Source: Leuconostoc mesenteroides subsp. mesenteroides (GTDB lineage: Bacteria > Bacillota > Bacilli > Lactobacillales > Lactobacillaceae). Taken from it: a stretch of DNA of 64,000 bases. Every line of letters starts with the position of its first letter. The first letter of the stretch is position 1. The stretch lies in the NCBI GenBank assembly GCA_009676745.1, contig CP046062.1:266001-330000 (forward strand). Direction: 5' to 3'. This document shows positions 28,155 through 36,286 of the stretch, piece after piece. The notes beneath the pieces are model-generated. The model did not search any database. It was not told the DNA's origin and saw only the letters and a list, made by a program, of their open reading frames with translations. The position numbers and the translations under genes are program-made.

Positions 28155-29285
28155 TTATACTACATCCAGATGCAGATCGTTCTTCTTGGTTTTACCAAGC
28201 TTTTTCAAAACATAATAGAATACTAGTCCTGCAACAGTTGGTACAACAACTCCGAAGATGATCATTAGGACAAGGCCACGTGGGTCTGACGTTGCCAAAG
28301 CAATTGGGGCGATGAAGCCATTCAAACCTAATCCGGCGATTGCATAAGGAACCTTAAAATTGAAGACACCAACAGCAAATATGGCTGATACACCTGCAAT
28401 TAGTGCTGGTCCAAATAACAATAACGGACTTTTTAACAGATTGGGAAATTGCACTTTGGGTGTAACGATGACTTGCGCTAGGTTAGCACCCAAATCATTT
28501 TGCTTCCAACCCATTGCTGTGTACATTACAAATCCTGCCGTTGTACCAACTAATGCGGCACCACCTGATAAAGGATCTAACATAACTGCAATGGCTAAGG
28601 CCGCTGATGAGGCCGGTGTCATTAAGAATAAGAACCACACAACAGCAACCACGAAAGCTCCTAAGAACGGATTAATCTTCATCGTCGAAGCTAATTCTTC
28701 AGATACCCAATTTAGAAATGGCGTCGTGACAGATGCTGTTGCTAAACCAAAGAATGTTCCTGCTAATACGGCACCCAACGGTACTAACATCATATCTAAT
28801 GGTGTTTTACCTGTTAACCAGTTACCAACAAGTACGGCCAATAGTGCTGCCAGCACCGCAGAAATTGGTTGTCCAGATGTCATCACTATTGAACCCGCAG
28901 CTTGATCAGCCACCCAACCAGTGGCAGTATGTGTTGCTGGCGCAACCGTCGATGTAAAGTAAACAGCGTTGGATCCAACTGTTGCGGCAATCAATGCAGC
29001 ACCTGTTGTCAGGATATTTGCACGCATCATCATAGCAATACCGACACCTAACGCTGGTGCCAACATTTTTTGGCCCATTAATCCAGCCTGAATTAGCGGT
29101 GTGTAGTTAAATATATTTCCTATTGATGCCATTAGTAGTCCCATACCAAGGACGGCTAAGATGGCATTGGAAATTCCTTGTGAAACATCAAAGACAACTT
29201 CACTTACTTTACGTGGTCGTTCTTTCATATCACTTACTGTTTTGGCCTCTTCTTTGGCCGTTGTTGTAGACAATGGTGCATCCAT
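28155..29285 (-). CDS. PfoR/PTS_EIIC_2 family membrane protein
   Basis: 376-residue polytopic membrane protein of the stand-alone EIIC-like family (PTS_EIIC_2; COG name 'putative toxin regulator PfoR'). A charged N terminus of about 30 residues precedes about nine hydrophobic segments, with glycine-rich turns (SQGISNAILAVLGMG, GVGIAMMMRANILTTGAALIAATVGSNAVYFTS, LGLNGFIAPIALA). No IIA or IIB partner is encoded nearby, so a phosphotransferase role is doubtful. RBS GGAGGACAGG is strong. It is preceded by a transcription attenuator with an Ile/Val-rich leader peptide, pointing to a link with branched-chain amino acids. Substrate unknown. Confidence 0.85.
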   Translation of the reverse strand: MDAPLSTTTAKEEAKTVSDMKERPRKVSEVVFDVSQGISNAILAVLGMGLLMASIGNIFNYTPLIQAGLMGQKMLAPALGVGIAMMMRANILTTGAALIAATVGSNAVYFTSTVAPATHTATGWVADQAAGSIVMTSGQPISAVLAALLAVLVGNWLTGKTPLDMMLVPLGAVLAGTFFGLATASVTTPFLNWVSEELASTMKINPFLGAFVVAVVWFLFLMTPASSAALAIAVMLDPLSGGAALVGTTAGFVMYTAMGWKQNDLGANLAQVIVTPKVQFPNLLKSPLLLFGPALIAGVSAIFAVGVFNFKVPYAIAGLGLNGFIAPIALATSDPRGLVLMIIFGVVVPTVAGLVFYYVLKKLGKTKKNDLHLDVV

Positions 29286-29323
29286 AGTCCTGTCCTCCTA
29301 TATTATCAATAAAAATCACTCTC

Positions 29324-29351
29324 TACCATAATTGTTTATACGATTATGGTA
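29324..29351 (-). other. Hairpin in the 5' UTR between attenuator and PfoR-like gene
   Basis: Perfect 9-bp inverted repeat TACCATAAT / ATTATGGTA with a 10-nt loop, between the attenuator terminator and the gene's ribosome site (29294-29298). Could be an RNA structure or a protein operator; function unknown. Confidence 0.5.
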
Positions 29352-29360
29352 AAACTATAA

Positions 29361-29395
29361 GAAAAAAAGAAGCGCTAGATAAACTAGCGCTTCTT
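29361..29395 (-). terminator. Attenuator terminator upstream of the PfoR-like gene
   Basis: Perfect 12-bp stem AAGAAGCGCTAG / CTAGCGCTTCTT, 5-nt loop, then a seven-base U-run. It lies between the leader peptide and the structural gene, 76 bp before the start codon, so transcription of the gene requires read-through. Confidence 0.93.
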
Positions 29396-29424
29396 AAAGT
29401 ATGTTGAAAAAATCCAACCACTCC

Positions 29425-29500
29425 ACGCCAGCCTTTTTTCAAGGCTGGCATCAAAAAGTAGACCAACCTCGAAGTCAAATAATAATGACGACGTTGATCT
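29425..29500 (-). promoter_or_regulatory. Predicted alternative pairing segments of the attenuator
   Basis: Four mutually exclusive segments are visible in the transcript. Segment 1, AGAUCAAC (29493-29500), lies inside the leader codons and can pair with segment 2, GUUGGUCU (29460-29467). GGUUGG of segment 2 can instead pair with CCAGCC of segment 3. Segment 3 otherwise forms a 9-bp hairpin GCCAGCCUU / AAGGCUGGC (29427-29449). The freed CUGGCGU (29425-29431) can pair with GCGCUAG of the terminator's 5' arm. Inference from base pairing only. Confidence 0.6.
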
Positions 29501-29540
29501 TAATGATTTGTGTGAAGTTAGTTGAACTTAAACTATTCAT
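29475..29540 (-). CDS. Ile/Val-rich leader peptide (21 residues)
   Basis: Starts at ATG 29538-29540 with AAAGGAAAAAATCTT before it, 29 nt after the -10 box. The peptide ends QIIKINVVIII followed at once by TGA: six Ile and two Val in its last ten residues. It lies between a consensus promoter and a strong terminator, the layout of amino acid attenuation leaders such as those of ilv operons. Codon choice is ATC/ATT for Ile and GTC for Val. No function beyond ribosome sensing is likely. Confidence 0.85.
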   Translation of the reverse strand: MNSLSSTNFTQIIKINVVIII

Positions 29541-29569
29541 AAGATTTTTTCCTTTTAGTTAATAGAATC

Positions 29570-29598
29570 ATTATGTCACAAAGAGTATAAAATGTCAA
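29570..29598 (-). promoter_or_regulatory. Promoter of the attenuator-PfoR-like unit
   Basis: Minus strand: TTGACA (29593-29598), 17-bp spacer, CATAAT (29570-29575). The -35 is perfect and the -10 has one mismatch. Confidence 0.9.
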
Positions 29599-29715
29599 TA
29601 GTCTAATTATACTAATTTAAAACACATTTATAGAAAGCAGCTTATTCTTACAAACATCAACCATTGCTCCTAATTTCAGATATAATAGATACTACAATTA
29701 CTTGGGGGAAGTTAC

Positions 29716-30711
29716 ATGAATCTACTAGAAACTATTCAGAAAAGAATACCTTATCGCTATGGTGTTTTGTTAATTATTATTCTTCTGATTATTGCTTTAA
29801 AACAGTTCATGTCTTTACTGTTATTAACAATTATATTTTCTTACCTAGCAATGAGTGTTGCTAAGCCATTAACTCATTTTTTGAAAATATCTCGTGCTGT
29901 ATCAATTGCGTTAGTGTATATTATTTTTATTAGTGTTGTGTCATTAGCCATTCAACACGGTGCTACTACGCTAATTGAGCAAATGAAAAGTATGATTAAT
30001 TTATCCATGAGTTGGAATTGGCAAGACAATGCTCTGTTGCAAGATGTATACAAAAACATTCATGAATATACTTCTATGTTTAACAGTAAGGACTTAATTT
30101 CTGAAAGTTTATCGCAATTAAATCATATTGGCCACGTGATTTATCAATTAGTGTTAGCTTTACTATTTAGTTTTATATTTAGTATGACTTATCCAAAATT
30201 ACGTTTATGGAGCATGAATTTTTTACATAGTCCATTCAAAAAATTTTTTGGTGAGTTCTATATCATCGTCCATCGTTTTATTATTATTTTGGGTAAATTG
30301 TTTGAAATCCAACTCATCATTTGTACCATTAATACAGCGCTGATGTTCTTAGTGCTCTTATCATTACATTTCCCCTATTTATTAGGATTTACGATTTTAA
30401 TTTTTGTATTGGGATTAATCCCTGTATTTGGGGTTGTTATTTCATTGGTTCCTTTGACTATCACTGCTTTCATCATTGGCAATTGGAATACCGTGATTGT
30501 CATTGTGGTTGCTGTTGCTTTAATACATCTGTTCGAGTCTTACTTCCTACATCCCCATCTAATGTCTCAAAAAACACACATGCCTATTTTAATTATCTTA
30601 TTAAACTTAATTATCATGGAACACTTTTTTGGTGTTTGGGGACTAATTATCGGATTACCCATTTTGACTTTCTTACTTGATTTTTTTCAAATACAAAAAT
30701 TCAATCATTAA
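29716..30711 (+). CDS. AI-2E family transporter
   Basis: 331-residue membrane protein of the AI-2E (PerM/YtvI) family, with about eight hydrophobic segments. Two open the protein (YGVLLIIILLIIALKQF, LLLTIIFSYLAMSVAKPL). The conserved C-terminal region FVLGLIPVFGVVISLVPLTITAFIIGNW ... LIHLFESYFLHPHLMSQKTHMPILIILL holds the family motifs, with the usual 'pP..G..i...P'. RBS GGGGGAAG. Family members are linked to AI-2 export, ion antiport or other efflux; the substrate is not known, although luxS is encoded 7 kb away. Confidence 0.9.
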   Translation: MNLLETIQKRIPYRYGVLLIIILLIIALKQFMSLLLLTIIFSYLAMSVAKPLTHFLKISRAVSIALVYIIFISVVSLAIQHGATTLIEQMKSMINLSMSWNWQDNALLQDVYKNIHEYTSMFNSKDLISESLSQLNHIGHVIYQLVLALLFSFIFSMTYPKLRLWSMNFLHSPFKKFFGEFYIIVHRFIIILGKLFEIQLIICTINTALMFLVLLSLHFPYLLGFTILIFVLGLIPVFGVVISLVPLTITAFIIGNWNTVIVIVVAVALIHLFESYFLHPHLMSQKTHMPILIILLNLIIMEHFFGVWGLIIGLPILTFLLDFFQIQKFNH

Positions 30712-30741
30712 AAAAGATGACCCTCTCCGGTCATCTTTTTT
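30710..30741. terminator. Bidirectional terminator between the AI-2E gene and metE
   Basis: 12-bp perfect stem AAAAAGATGACC / GGTCATCTTTTT with CTCTCC loop, between two convergent genes. Confidence 0.93.
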
Positions 30742-30744
30742 ATT

Positions 30745-33045
30745 CTACCCGTTACTAGCTATTTCAGAAAAAACTAGCTTTCGCGCAGCTTCCAGGTTTT
30801 GCAATGCTTCAAGTGTTTGCTTTTCGTTACGTGTTTTTAAACCACAATCTGGATTAACCCAGAACTGATGATGATTAATAACTTTTAGACCACGGCGGAT
30901 ATTGTCCGCAATCTCTGCCACTGAAGGAATACGAGGCGAATGAATGTCATAAACACCTAACCCGATTTGCTTATCATACTGTGCCTCTTCAAAAGCTGAA
31001 ATAATTTCGCCATGTGAACGCGAAGTTTCAATGGAAATCACATCAGCATCTAATCCGGAAATAGTGCTAATAATGTCCTCAAAATCTGAATAACACATAT
31101 GTGTGTGAATCTGCGTCTCATCACGCACACCAGTTGTAGTGATTTTAAATGAATAAATAGCTTCGTCCAGATAATTTTGCCAATTACGTTGTTTCAATGG
31201 AAGCCCTTCACGTAGAGCTGGTTCATCTACTTGAATAATTTTAATACCAGCCTTTTCCAAATTAATAACTTCTTGACGCAACGATAGGGCAATCTGATTC
31301 TGAACCGTAGTTCGTGGGATATCATCACGCACAAACGACCAATTAATAATTGTTAATGGCGCAGTTAACATCCCCTTCACTGGTTTATTAGTTTGTGCTT
31401 GTGCAAAGGCTGACTCTTTCACAGTAATAGGCTCAATATAATCAACATCTCCAAAAATAACTGGTGGACGAACGCCACGTGAGCCATAAGATTGCACCCA
31501 GCCATTTTGTGTAGCAAAAAATCCAGCTAATTTTTGCCCAAAGTATTCCACCATATCAGTACGTTCAAATTCGCCATGGACCAGAACATCTAGACCAATA
31601 TCTTCTTGTAGTTGTATCCAACGCTTAGTTTCTGATTCAATAAAATCATTGTATTGCGCATCAGACAATTCACCCTTACGCCAGGCTGCACGCTTAGAAC
31701 GTACATCGGCTGATTGTGGAAACGAGCCAATTGTAGTTGTTGGCAACAACGGTAAATGCAAACTGTCCTCTTGCTTCTTAGACCGTTCGGCATACTTTGA
31801 ATGACGTTCGAACTGTTCCTGTGATAAATGTTGTATGGCTTCTTGCACTACTTTATTATTCCGGGCTTGTGAACGATTTAATGTCTCCAGAGCAGCAGCA
31901 TTTTGTTCAAATATTGCTGACACATCATCACCATTCAACTTTTTAGTTAAAGCAACTAACTCTTGTACTTTTTCGTCAGCAAATGCTAAGCCACCAAACA
32001 GCTCAGGACTGGCTTTGGTTTCATATTTTTTTGTAATGGGTACATGAAGCAGCGTATTGGAAGGCTGTATCCATAGTTTTGGTGCTATCGTGCGTAATTC
32101 TTCAGCAAAATTAGCTTTTTCTTGCAAATTAGCTGTCCAAACGTTATGCCCATCAATTATTCCTGCGGCCAATATTTTGTCTGCTGGAAATCCAAATTTG
32201 CGAATATTATCGGAATTTTCACCGTGATCATGAACAAAATCTAACCCGAGTGCTTGTACGGGTAGTTTAGTCACCGCTTGATAAGGATCAATGGAATCAA
32301 AATATGTTTGTAGTTCAATGTTTAATTTTGGTGCCACCTCATTCAGATACTCCGTGGCACGACGATATGGTTCCACTTCAGCTTCATCCGCTACTTTGAC
32401 TAGTGTAGGTTCGTCTAGTTGAATCCATGTCGCACCAGCTGCCTGCAACTCCTTAAATACTTGTCCATAAAGTGGTAAAATTTGTTCTAATAATTGATTA
32501 ATATCTGCTGGCGTAGATACATATTCACCATTCAACTTACCAAGTTTGATTAATGTTACAGGACCAACAATGACAGGCTTACCATTGATATCTAATTCAT
32601 CTTTAGCTTCCTGCCAATACTTTAACCAACGGTTGTCTAACAAACGTGGCGTTGTATTATCAAATTCAGGAACCGTGTAATGATAATTAATATTAAACCA
32701 CTTTGTCATATCAGCAGCCACGTTATCCTTGTTCCCACGAGCTACTGAAAAATATTCATCCAGTGTTAAAGGACGATCATAACTCCCAAATCGAGTAGGA
32801 ATTAAGTTGAAAGCAGCTATCGTATCTAATACATGATCGTAGTTTGAATTGTCTGCGACAGGAACAATATCCAAACCAAATTCAATTTGTTTTTTTAAAT
32901 GAATTAAACGTAGTTTTTTAGCAGTTTCATTAAACTGCACTTCATCTATTTTACCTTGCCAATAAGATTCAAGTAGTTTTTTCCATTCACGGTGTTCGCC
33001 TAGTCGTGGGTAACCTAAATTTGATGATTTTACTGTATTTGTCAT
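30745..33045 (-). CDS. metE: Cobalamin-independent methionine synthase (full length)
   Basis: 766-residue enzyme transferring the methyl group of 5-methyltetrahydropteroyl-glutamate to homocysteine. The N-terminal half begins SSNLGYPRLGEHREWKK; the C-terminal catalytic barrel has the zinc ligands in IHTHMCYSDF (His, Cys) and NPDCGLKTR (Cys). RBS CGAGGAGAAAAAT. It follows a 32-codon ORF by 44 nt and metF further upstream (its methyl-donor enzyme), in a unit that starts with a Met T-box. Confidence 0.97.
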   Translation of the reverse strand: MTNTVKSSNLGYPRLGEHREWKKLLESYWQGKIDEVQFNETAKKLRLIHLKKQIEFGLDIVPVADNSNYDHVLDTIAAFNLIPTRFGSYDRPLTLDEYFSVARGNKDNVAADMTKWFNINYHYTVPEFDNTTPRLLDNRWLKYWQEAKDELDINGKPVIVGPVTLIKLGKLNGEYVSTPADINQLLEQILPLYGQVFKELQAAGATWIQLDEPTLVKVADEAEVEPYRRATEYLNEVAPKLNIELQTYFDSIDPYQAVTKLPVQALGLDFVHDHGENSDNIRKFGFPADKILAAGIIDGHNVWTANLQEKANFAEELRTIAPKLWIQPSNTLLHVPITKKYETKASPELFGGLAFADEKVQELVALTKKLNGDDVSAIFEQNAAALETLNRSQARNNKVVQEAIQHLSQEQFERHSKYAERSKKQEDSLHLPLLPTTTIGSFPQSADVRSKRAAWRKGELSDAQYNDFIESETKRWIQLQEDIGLDVLVHGEFERTDMVEYFGQKLAGFFATQNGWVQSYGSRGVRPPVIFGDVDYIEPITVKESAFAQAQTNKPVKGMLTAPLTIINWSFVRDDIPRTTVQNQIALSLRQEVINLEKAGIKIIQVDEPALREGLPLKQRNWQNYLDEAIYSFKITTTGVRDETQIHTHMCYSDFEDIISTISGLDADVISIETSRSHGEIISAFEEAQYDKQIGLGVYDIHSPRIPSVAEIADNIRRGLKVINHHQFWVNPDCGLKTRNEKQTLEALQNLEAARKLVFSEIASNG

Positions 33046-33089
33046 ATTTTTCTCCTCGTTTTAAATAATCTGGTAATTGACAAATAACT

Positions 33090-33188
33090 TCATTTAAACC
33101 TATCAACAGAACCACTACCAGTAAGAAAGACAGCCGTTAGAATTTTATTAGTATGCAAGTAATAGACTTTTCGACATGTTACTTTCAT
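33090..33188 (-). CDS. 32-residue micropeptide upstream of metE
   Basis: Minus-strand frame ATG (33186-33188) to TGA (33090-33092), with AGAAGAAG before the start. The product contains VYYLHTNKI, TAVFL and GSGSVD. It is the same length as, and identical at 18 of 32 positions to, the ORF before metF. Ten of the shared codons differ only at synonymous positions, a sign of selection on the peptide. It begins 24 nt after the metF stop and ends 44 nt before metE. No membrane segment. Unknown family. Confidence 0.75.
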   Translation of the reverse strand: MKVTCRKVYYLHTNKILTAVFLTGSGSVDRFK

Positions 33189-33212
33189 GAGCTTCTTCTT
33201 TCGTTTATTGCA

Positions 33213-34106
33213 TCAAAATGTTAATTTTTTTGATCGAATGTGCTTATTAATTTCGGGCAACATTGTCTCCAAAACGTTTGGTTGGTTCATCGCATACAAA
33301 TGAATACCGTCAACCCCATGATCTAACAAGTCATGGATTTGCTCTAATGCATATTCAATTCCCGCCTGTTGCAAGGCCTCTGGTTGATTTTCATATTTAT
33401 GAACAATTTTCGCCAAACGTGCCGGCAAAGATGAACCAGTCATATAGGTAATACGTTCAACCTGCGCACGGCTAATGATAGGTAAAATACCAGCAGATAC
33501 TGGTACCTTGATATAATTTTCTTTAAGTGCCTCTTGCATGTTATAGAAAACGCCATTATCAAAAAATAGTTGAGAAATTAGAAATTCTGTACCACTAATT
33601 ACCTTTTCTTTAACCCCAGTCACACTGATTCCTGTCATTAGATTATCAACATGCCCCTCTGGATAAATTGCTGCACCAATATCAAACCGCCCGTCGTTTT
33701 TAATCTCTTTGATTAGATCTTTTGCAAATGGATAATATTCATTCACGTAATCCTTTGTCGGTGTATCACCACGAAGTGCAAATACGTTTTCAATGCCTAC
33801 CTTACTTATCTTTTCAAGAGTATCTTTTAAACTATTTGGTGTTTGGTTAATACCAGTCAGATTATGTAAAGCTGTTGTACCACACTGCCTTTCGATATAT
33901 TCTGCAATTTCTTTGGTTTTTTTATGATTACTACCACCGCCAGCACCATATGTCACACTAATATAATCAACGCCAGTTTCTTTTGGATTCACTTCTTGTA
34001 AAGTTTTATACAATGCGTGTAATCCATCTTCTGTTTTTGGTGGAAATAGTTCAAAAGACAGTACTGGGGCTGATTTCTTTTTATAAATGTCCGTAATTCT
34101 AGTCAT
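33213..34106 (-). CDS. metF: Methylenetetrahydrofolate reductase
   Basis: 297-residue flavoprotein barrel making 5-methyl-THF, the methyl donor for MetE. Family motifs are LSFELFPPKTEDG near the N terminus, VSVTYGAGGG, NVFALRGDTP and GAAIYPEGHVD. The ATG at 34104-34106 (MTRITDIYKK) follows GAGAGGATATC; a longer frame to 34154 would overlap the upstream micropeptide stop and is rejected. Second ORF after the T-box. Confidence 0.95.
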   Translation of the reverse strand: MTRITDIYKKKSAPVLSFELFPPKTEDGLHALYKTLQEVNPKETGVDYISVTYGAGGGSNHKKTKEIAEYIERQCGTTALHNLTGINQTPNSLKDTLEKISKVGIENVFALRGDTPTKDYVNEYYPFAKDLIKEIKNDGRFDIGAAIYPEGHVDNLMTGISVTGVKEKVISGTEFLISQLFFDNGVFYNMQEALKENYIKVPVSAGILPIISRAQVERITYMTGSSLPARLAKIVHKYENQPEALQQAGIEYALEQIHDLLDHGVDGIHLYAMNQPNVLETMLPEINKHIRSKKLTF

Positions 34107-34150
34107 AGATATCCTCTCAATTTTTACTACCAAGTCAGTGAAAATTGAAT

Positions 34151-34249
34151 TCATATAACCGCATCAACGGCCCCACTGCCATTTAAATAAACTGCTGTCG
34201 TTATTTTATCAGTGTGTAAATAATAAATTGTTTGATTATTTACGCGCAC
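34151..34249 (-). CDS. 32-residue micropeptide upstream of metF
   Basis: Minus-strand frame from GTG (34247-34249) to TGA (34151-34153) with a strong AAGGAGAGAAG ribosome site. Contains IYYLHTDKI, TAVYL and GSGAVD; 18 of 32 residues match the ORF before metE without gaps. It follows the T-box terminator by about 60 nt and ends 44 nt before metF, the same spacing as the metE copy. The good ribosome site, conserved length and synonymous divergence argue that it is translated. Function unknown. Confidence 0.78.
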   Translation of the reverse strand: MRVNNQTIYYLHTDKITTAVYLNGSGAVDAVI

Positions 34250-34309
34250 AATCTTCTCTCCTTGCTAATTAAATTCACCTTAGCAAACTCTCTACTCTTA
34301 AAGTATAAA

Positions 34310-34607
34310 AAAATCCCGCGATCCGAAAAAATTCAGATTGCGGGACGATTCCTCGTGTTACCACCCGTTATTCGTATGCTTTGATGCACACCTTAACTTC
34401 AGCCTTCCAATACAGTATTAGAAAACTAAAACAGCTATAACGGGCTTTCCCGGCCATAGTTTACGTCGCTTTGATTTTAAAAATCATACCACGCTCACTA
34501 AAACGAAACTCTAAGACCATCTTCATGATATGCCATTACCTGTTTTCACCAAATACAGGCTCTCTATCAATGCACCAATCACTACTCATCTTTTCTTCGT
34601 GTAAAAC
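34310..34607 (-). ncRNA. Met-type T-box riboswitch of the metF-metE unit
   Basis: Leader with the T-box GGGTGGTAACACG (34354-34366 on the minus strand), then a terminator hairpin CCCGCAATC / GGATCGCGGG plus U-run (34310-34346). Upstream lie Stem I features GAGAGCCTG and GGTGAAAACAGG. The segment ATGGTCTTAGAG (ATG at 34518-34520) is shared with the two other leaders in this window and is the likely AUG specifier. Uncharged tRNA-Met is expected to stabilise the antiterminator. Confidence 0.92.
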
Positions 34608-34635
34608 TATTTATTTTTCATAACAAATGCGTCAA
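34608..34635 (-). promoter_or_regulatory. Promoter of the T-box-metF-metE unit
   Basis: TTGACG (34630-34635), 16-bp spacer, TAAATA (34608-34613) on the minus strand. The rest of the gap back to metY (34636-34800) shows no clear gene or strong terminator. Confidence 0.6.
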
Positions 34636-34800
34636 ATATTTTTTGAGCATCTAGATGACACAGTACTGTATCAATGACTACTTTTTATATTTTCTCGCTT
34701 TCAGATACATGAATAGTGTCATTTTAACACGCCTCTGACTGAATAAAAACAATAATCGCCATTAAATGCTGTTAAATCTTTCCACAGTAGTAAACATTAC

Positions 34801-36093
34801 CTATTTTACATATGCTAATGCTTCATCTAAAGCGTTAATTAAATCATCCACATTTTCGATACCAATCGAAATACGTATCAAATCTGGTGTAATACCTGCT
34901 GCTTGCAGCTGATCATCATTTAATTGGGCGTGTGTTGTTGATTTCGGATGAATAATCAAAGACTTAGCATCTCCAACATTAGCCAATAACGAGAAAATAT
35001 CTAAGTTATTAATCAATGTTTCTGCACCAGATTCGCCAGCCTTTAAGCCAAATGTGAAAATCGATCCAACACCGTTCTTAAAATATTTGTCAGCGAGTGG
35101 CTTATATGGCGAATCATCTAATTCTGGATAACTGACCCATGCTACTTGATCATTATTATTCAAGTAAGAAACAATTTTACGTGTGTTTGCTACGTGGCGC
35201 TCAATACGCAAAGATAGTGTCTCTAATCCTTGTAACAGATAAAACGCTGATTGTGGTGATAAGGTTGCACCCGTGTCACGTAAATGTTCTGCACGAATTT
35301 TAGTTACAAATGCACCACCTTTCAAATCAGCCCAAACAATACCGTTATAAGATGGTGTTGGTGTGGTGAAATCAGGATAGCGCCCGGAGGCTTCGTAATC
35401 GAAATCTCCTTTTTCAATCACTACGCCACCCAATGTTGTCCCATGTCCACCAATAAACTTAGTCGCTGAATGAACAACTACATCAATACCGTATGCCAAC
35501 GGACGAGTCAAAAACGGTGTTGCAAAGGTAGAATCTACAATGGAAATAATACCATGCTTTTTCGCAATGGCTGCAACAGCTTCAAAATCAATAATATTTA
35601 TTTTGGGATTTCCTAAGCTTTCAAAGAAAATAACTTTTGTATTATCTTGAATGGCCTTTTCAAAATTTTCTGGATCATCTGGATCTACAAATGTTGTATC
35701 AATAGATAGCTTCTTCAATGTTTCTGAAAACAACTCGATTGTACCACCATACAGCGTTGAGGCAGCAACAATATGATCGCCAGCCCCAGCAACATTTAAT
35801 ATTGCTGCGGTAATTGCAGCTGCGCCAGAAGCTAATGATATAGCCGCTGTGCCACCTTCAAGCGCTGCAATTCTTGCTTCAAAAGCTGAATTGGTTGGAT
35901 TAGTTAATCGCCCATAAATATTGCCAGCATCTGTTAAAGCGAATCGCCCAGCCGCTTGTTTAGCATCCTTAAAGACAAAAGACGTTGTCTGATAAATTGG
36001 TACAGCACGCGCACCTGTCGCCGAATCTGCCTCTTCTTGGCCAGCATGTAGTTGTAGTGTTTCAAATGCATATTTTTTCTCTGGATTAGTCAT
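34801..36093 (-). CDS. metY: O-acetylhomoserine sulfhydrylase
   Basis: 430-residue PLP enzyme of the Cys/Met metabolism family. Its length and N-terminal block ([32 protein letters not shown]) mark the O-acetylhomoserine aminocarboxypropyltransferase (MetY) branch, which fixes sulfide directly into homocysteine. PLP lysine is in [20 protein letters not shown]; the phosphate loop includes IYGRLTNPT. It follows a 32-codon ORF by 50 nt and a short MetE paralog, behind the second T-box. Confidence 0.95.
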   Translation of the reverse strand: MTNPEKKYAFETLQLHAGQEEADSATGARAVPIYQTTSFVFKDAKQAAGRFALTDAGNIYGRLTNPTNSAFEARIAALEGGTAAISLASGAAAITAAILNVAGAGDHIVAASTLYGGTIELFSETLKKLSIDTTFVDPDDPENFEKAIQDNTKVIFFESLGNPKINIIDFEAVAAIAKKHGIISIVDSTFATPFLTRPLAYGIDVVVHSATKFIGGHGTTLGGVVIEKGDFDYEASGRYPDFTTPTPSYNGIVWADLKGGAFVTKIRAEHLRDTGATLSPQSAFYLLQGLETLSLRIERHVANTRKIVSYLNNNDQVAWVSYPELDDSPYKPLADKYFKNGVGSIFTFGLKAGESGAETLINNLDIFSLLANVGDAKSLIIHPKSTTHAQLNDDQLQAAGITPDLIRISIGIENVDDLINALDEALAYVK

Positions 36094-36143
36094 AAAATAT
36101 TTTCCTCATGTAAGTGATATTTATGCCACGTTTAATGAAACGA

Positions 36144-36242
36144 TTACTGATACCACATTCGTGTTTGCACTAAACCGCAACCAAGAAGTGTACTTAATGC
36201 TCGTGTTGTTTCAAAAAATTGATTAGGTATTGTTGCTTGCAT
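36144..36242 (-). CDS. 32-residue micropeptide upstream of metY
   Basis: Frame from ATG (36240-36242) to TAA (36144-36146), with an ideal AAGGAGTAG ribosome site. Same length and same intercistronic position as the micropeptides before metE and metF. Sequence resemblance is weak (aromatic pair at 9-10, Thr at 13 and 18): QFFETTRALSTLL then GCGLVQ. Starts 44 nt after the MetE-paralog stop and ends 50 nt before metY. Either a diverged member of the same family or an unrelated short gene. Confidence 0.68.
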   Translation of the reverse strand: MQATIPNQFFETTRALSTLLGCGLVQTRMWYQ

Positions 36243-36286
36243 TTTTCTACTCCTTACAAATATCGTATCCTAGACGATGCATTTAT

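Noticed and set aside
28360..28905. 181-codon plus-strand frame inside the PfoR-like gene
   Set aside because: Antisense to a membrane protein gene with clear family features, no ribosome site, low-complexity Ala/Asn/Pro product.
32200..32400. Considered a second T-box or leader near metE
   Set aside because: The 167-bp gap before metE has no T-box sequence or terminator; it holds the micropeptide frame instead.
34636..34800. Looked for a metY terminator or small gene in this gap
   Set aside because: No stable stem with a U-run and no frame with a ribosome site was visible.
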